From: an uncultured Luteimonas sp.
GTDB lineage: Bacteria; Pseudomonadota; Gammaproteobacteria; Xanthomonadales; Xanthomonadaceae
Reading direction: 5' to 3'
NCBI GenBank assembly: GCA_938008415.1
Contig: CALLKI010000085.1
Span: 1 to 7,214 of the forward strand
DNA length: 7,214 nt
In this document: positions 6,698-7,214 of the stretch, in pieces
Position numbering within the stretch: position 1 is the stretch's first letter
Layout of the letters: the number at the start of each line of letters is the position of its first letter
Position numbers and translations under genes: made by a program
The notes under the pieces: generated by a model
Databases searched by the model: none
What the model was told of the DNA's origin: nothing
What the model saw: only the letters and a program-made list of their open reading frames with translations

Positions 6698-6710
6698 GCG
6701 GGATTCCCGC
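6698..6710. repeat. Inverted repeat GCGGG-ATT-CCCGC in lipoprotein leader
   Basis: A 5-bp GC stem with a 3-nt loop lies 34 bp upstream of the lipoprotein ATG. On the minus strand it is followed by GGGTCTTTTCC, which has a short T run. It could be a weak terminator or attenuator in transcripts coming from gmhB, or an mRNA leader hairpin. The stem is short and the T run imperfect, so the role is uncertain. Confidence 0.4.
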
Positions 6711-6751
6711 AGGCAATTCGAACCTCGTTACTCCACCGGCACTGTCGTCGG

Positions 6752-6761
6752 ATCCATGGAT
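6752..6761. repeat. Perfect 10-bp palindrome ATCCATGGAT in intergenic region
   Basis: A self-complementary 10-mer sits in the middle of the 199-bp stretch between gmhB and the lipoprotein gene, downstream of the candidate promoter. It could be a regulator half-site or chance. No further symmetric extension is seen on either side. Confidence 0.35.
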
Positions 6762-6830
6762 GGCAAGCCGCTTTGCGTCGCGCGGTCCGCCGGGCCCGTG
6801 CCTGGCGACGACCGGCCGCATCGGGCGCCT

Positions 6831-6859
6831 ATGATCCGGGCATTGCCCATGCACTTCAA
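6831..6859 (-). promoter_or_regulatory. Candidate sigma-70-type promoter for the lipoprotein/glycosyltransferase operon
   Basis: Read on the minus strand, TTGAAG (6854-6859) and GATCAT (6831-6836) are separated by 17 bp and match the TTGACA and TATAAT boxes at four of six bases each. Transcription would start near 6825 and leave a leader of about 160 nt before the lipoprotein ATG. The boxes lie just after the gmhB stop. This is pattern matching in a GC-rich genome, so it is tentative. Confidence 0.3.
6838..6848. repeat. Inverted repeat GGGCA-T-TGCCC within the candidate promoter spacer
   Basis: Two perfectly complementary 5-bp arms flank a single T. The repeat lies between the proposed -35 and -10 boxes and 15 bp beyond the gmhB stop on the minus strand. 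It may be an operator-like site or the stem of a weak terminator for gmhB, but no T run follows it. Confidence 0.35.
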
Positions 6860-6863
6860 GCTT

Positions 6864-7214
6864 TCACGCCAGCGGCGCGCGCGAACCGTGACGGCCGGCC
6901 GCCGGAGCGGCCTCCCCGGCGCCGGCCACCAGCGTCCTGGCAACCTCGTCCAGGCTGGCGACCGCGATCCCCGCCGCACTCTCGCCCGGCTCCGCCCCGG
7001 GGCCGCACAGCAGGAACCGGCGGACGACCCCCGCAGCCGCGGCCGCCTCCATGTCCTTGGGCGTGTCGCCGACCATCACCGACCCGGCCGGATCCAGCCC
7101 GTGCCGGCCAATGGCCTCCAGCAGCATCCCCGGCTCCGGCTTGCGGCATCCGCAGGCCACCTTCAGTTCCCCCAGGCCGGCCTCGGGGTGGTGCGGGCAG
7201 AAGTAGGTCGCCGC
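6864..7214 (-). CDS. gmhB: D-glycero-beta-D-manno-heptose-1,7-bisphosphate 7-phosphatase, C-terminal part (partial)
   Basis: The gene enters at the right edge; 116 codons and a TGA stop are visible. Reading in from the edge, the peptide starts AATYFCPHHPE, then ACGCRKPEPGMLLEA. The C-x-H ... C-x-C zinc ligands have the same spacing as in E. coli GmhB (Cys92, His94, Cys107, Cys109; 13 residues between His and the next Cys). The HAD motif IV follows as VMVGDTPKDMEAAAAAGV, with the Mg-binding G-D and a downstream Asp. The catalytic Asp-x-Asp motif lies outside the window. GmhB removes the C7 phosphate during synthesis of ADP-heptose, the precursor of the LPS inner core, in the cytoplasm. An internal GTG at 7160 is not a credible start, because it would drop two of the four zinc ligands. 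About 200 bp separate the gene from the lipoprotein gene, so it is probably transcribed separately. Confidence 0.9.
   Translation of the reverse strand, partial: AATYFCPHHPEAGLGELKVACGCRKPEPGMLLEAIGRHGLDPAGSVMVGDTPKDMEAAAAAGVVRRFLLCGPGAEPGESAAGIAVASLDEVARTLVAGAGEAAPAAGRHGSRAPLA

Noticed and set aside
6856..7149. Second minus-strand frame overlapping gmhB
   Set aside because: The overlapping frame carries the zinc and HAD motifs of GmhB; this one is a Gly/Arg-rich shadow.
7158..7160. GTG as the start of a short HAD protein
   Set aside because: The frame continues open to the window edge with the CPHH zinc ligands of GmhB, so the gene is cut by the window rather than starting here.

Overview
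The window is GC-rich throughout and is coding almost end to end. It reads as a cell-surface polysaccharide (LPS/O-antigen) locus of a high-GC Gram-negative bacterium. The tail of electron-transfer flavoprotein alpha (etfA) at the left edge suggests a member of the Xanthomonadaceae/Lysobacteraceae, because in Xanthomonas the LPS cluster is bordered by etfA. That assignment is an inference from gene order and base composition. No rRNA, tRNA, CRISPR array or insertion sequence was seen.

Left block, plus strand (1-1745): the last 27 codons of etfA, then a short NAD(P)-dependent sugar-nucleotide epimerase/reductase-like protein (113-808). It overlaps by 17 bp a GtrB/ArnC-type polyprenyl-phosphate glycosyltransferase (792-1745) with two C-terminal membrane helices.

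Right block, minus strand (1753-7214), meeting the left block tail to tail with 7 bp between stop codons. In transcription order it holds: the C-terminal part of gmhB (heptose bisphosphate phosphatase, LPS core precursor synthesis); a 199-bp non-coding stretch with a candidate promoter and three small palindromes; a small lipoprotein gene whose frame is broken at a run of eight C; a membrane protein fused to a GT-B glycosyltransferase domain; a large polytopic GT-C-like membrane protein; a GtrA-type flippase; and a soluble family-2 glycosyltransferase. From the lipoprotein gene onward the genes are packed with 4-bp overlaps or 10-bp gaps, and stop codons overlap or border the next ribosome-binding site, so they look like one translationally coupled operon.

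How they may work together: GtrB would load a sugar onto undecaprenyl phosphate in the cytoplasm, GtrA would flip it, and the large membrane protein would transfer it to LPS or another acceptor in the periplasm. This is the three-component logic of O-antigen modification, here spread over two convergent transcription units. The soluble GT2 and the membrane-anchored GT-B protein would add further residues. The most notable features are the C8 tract that splits the lipoprotein gene, the apparently chimeric membrane/GT-B protein, and the split GtrA/GtrB/GT-C set.
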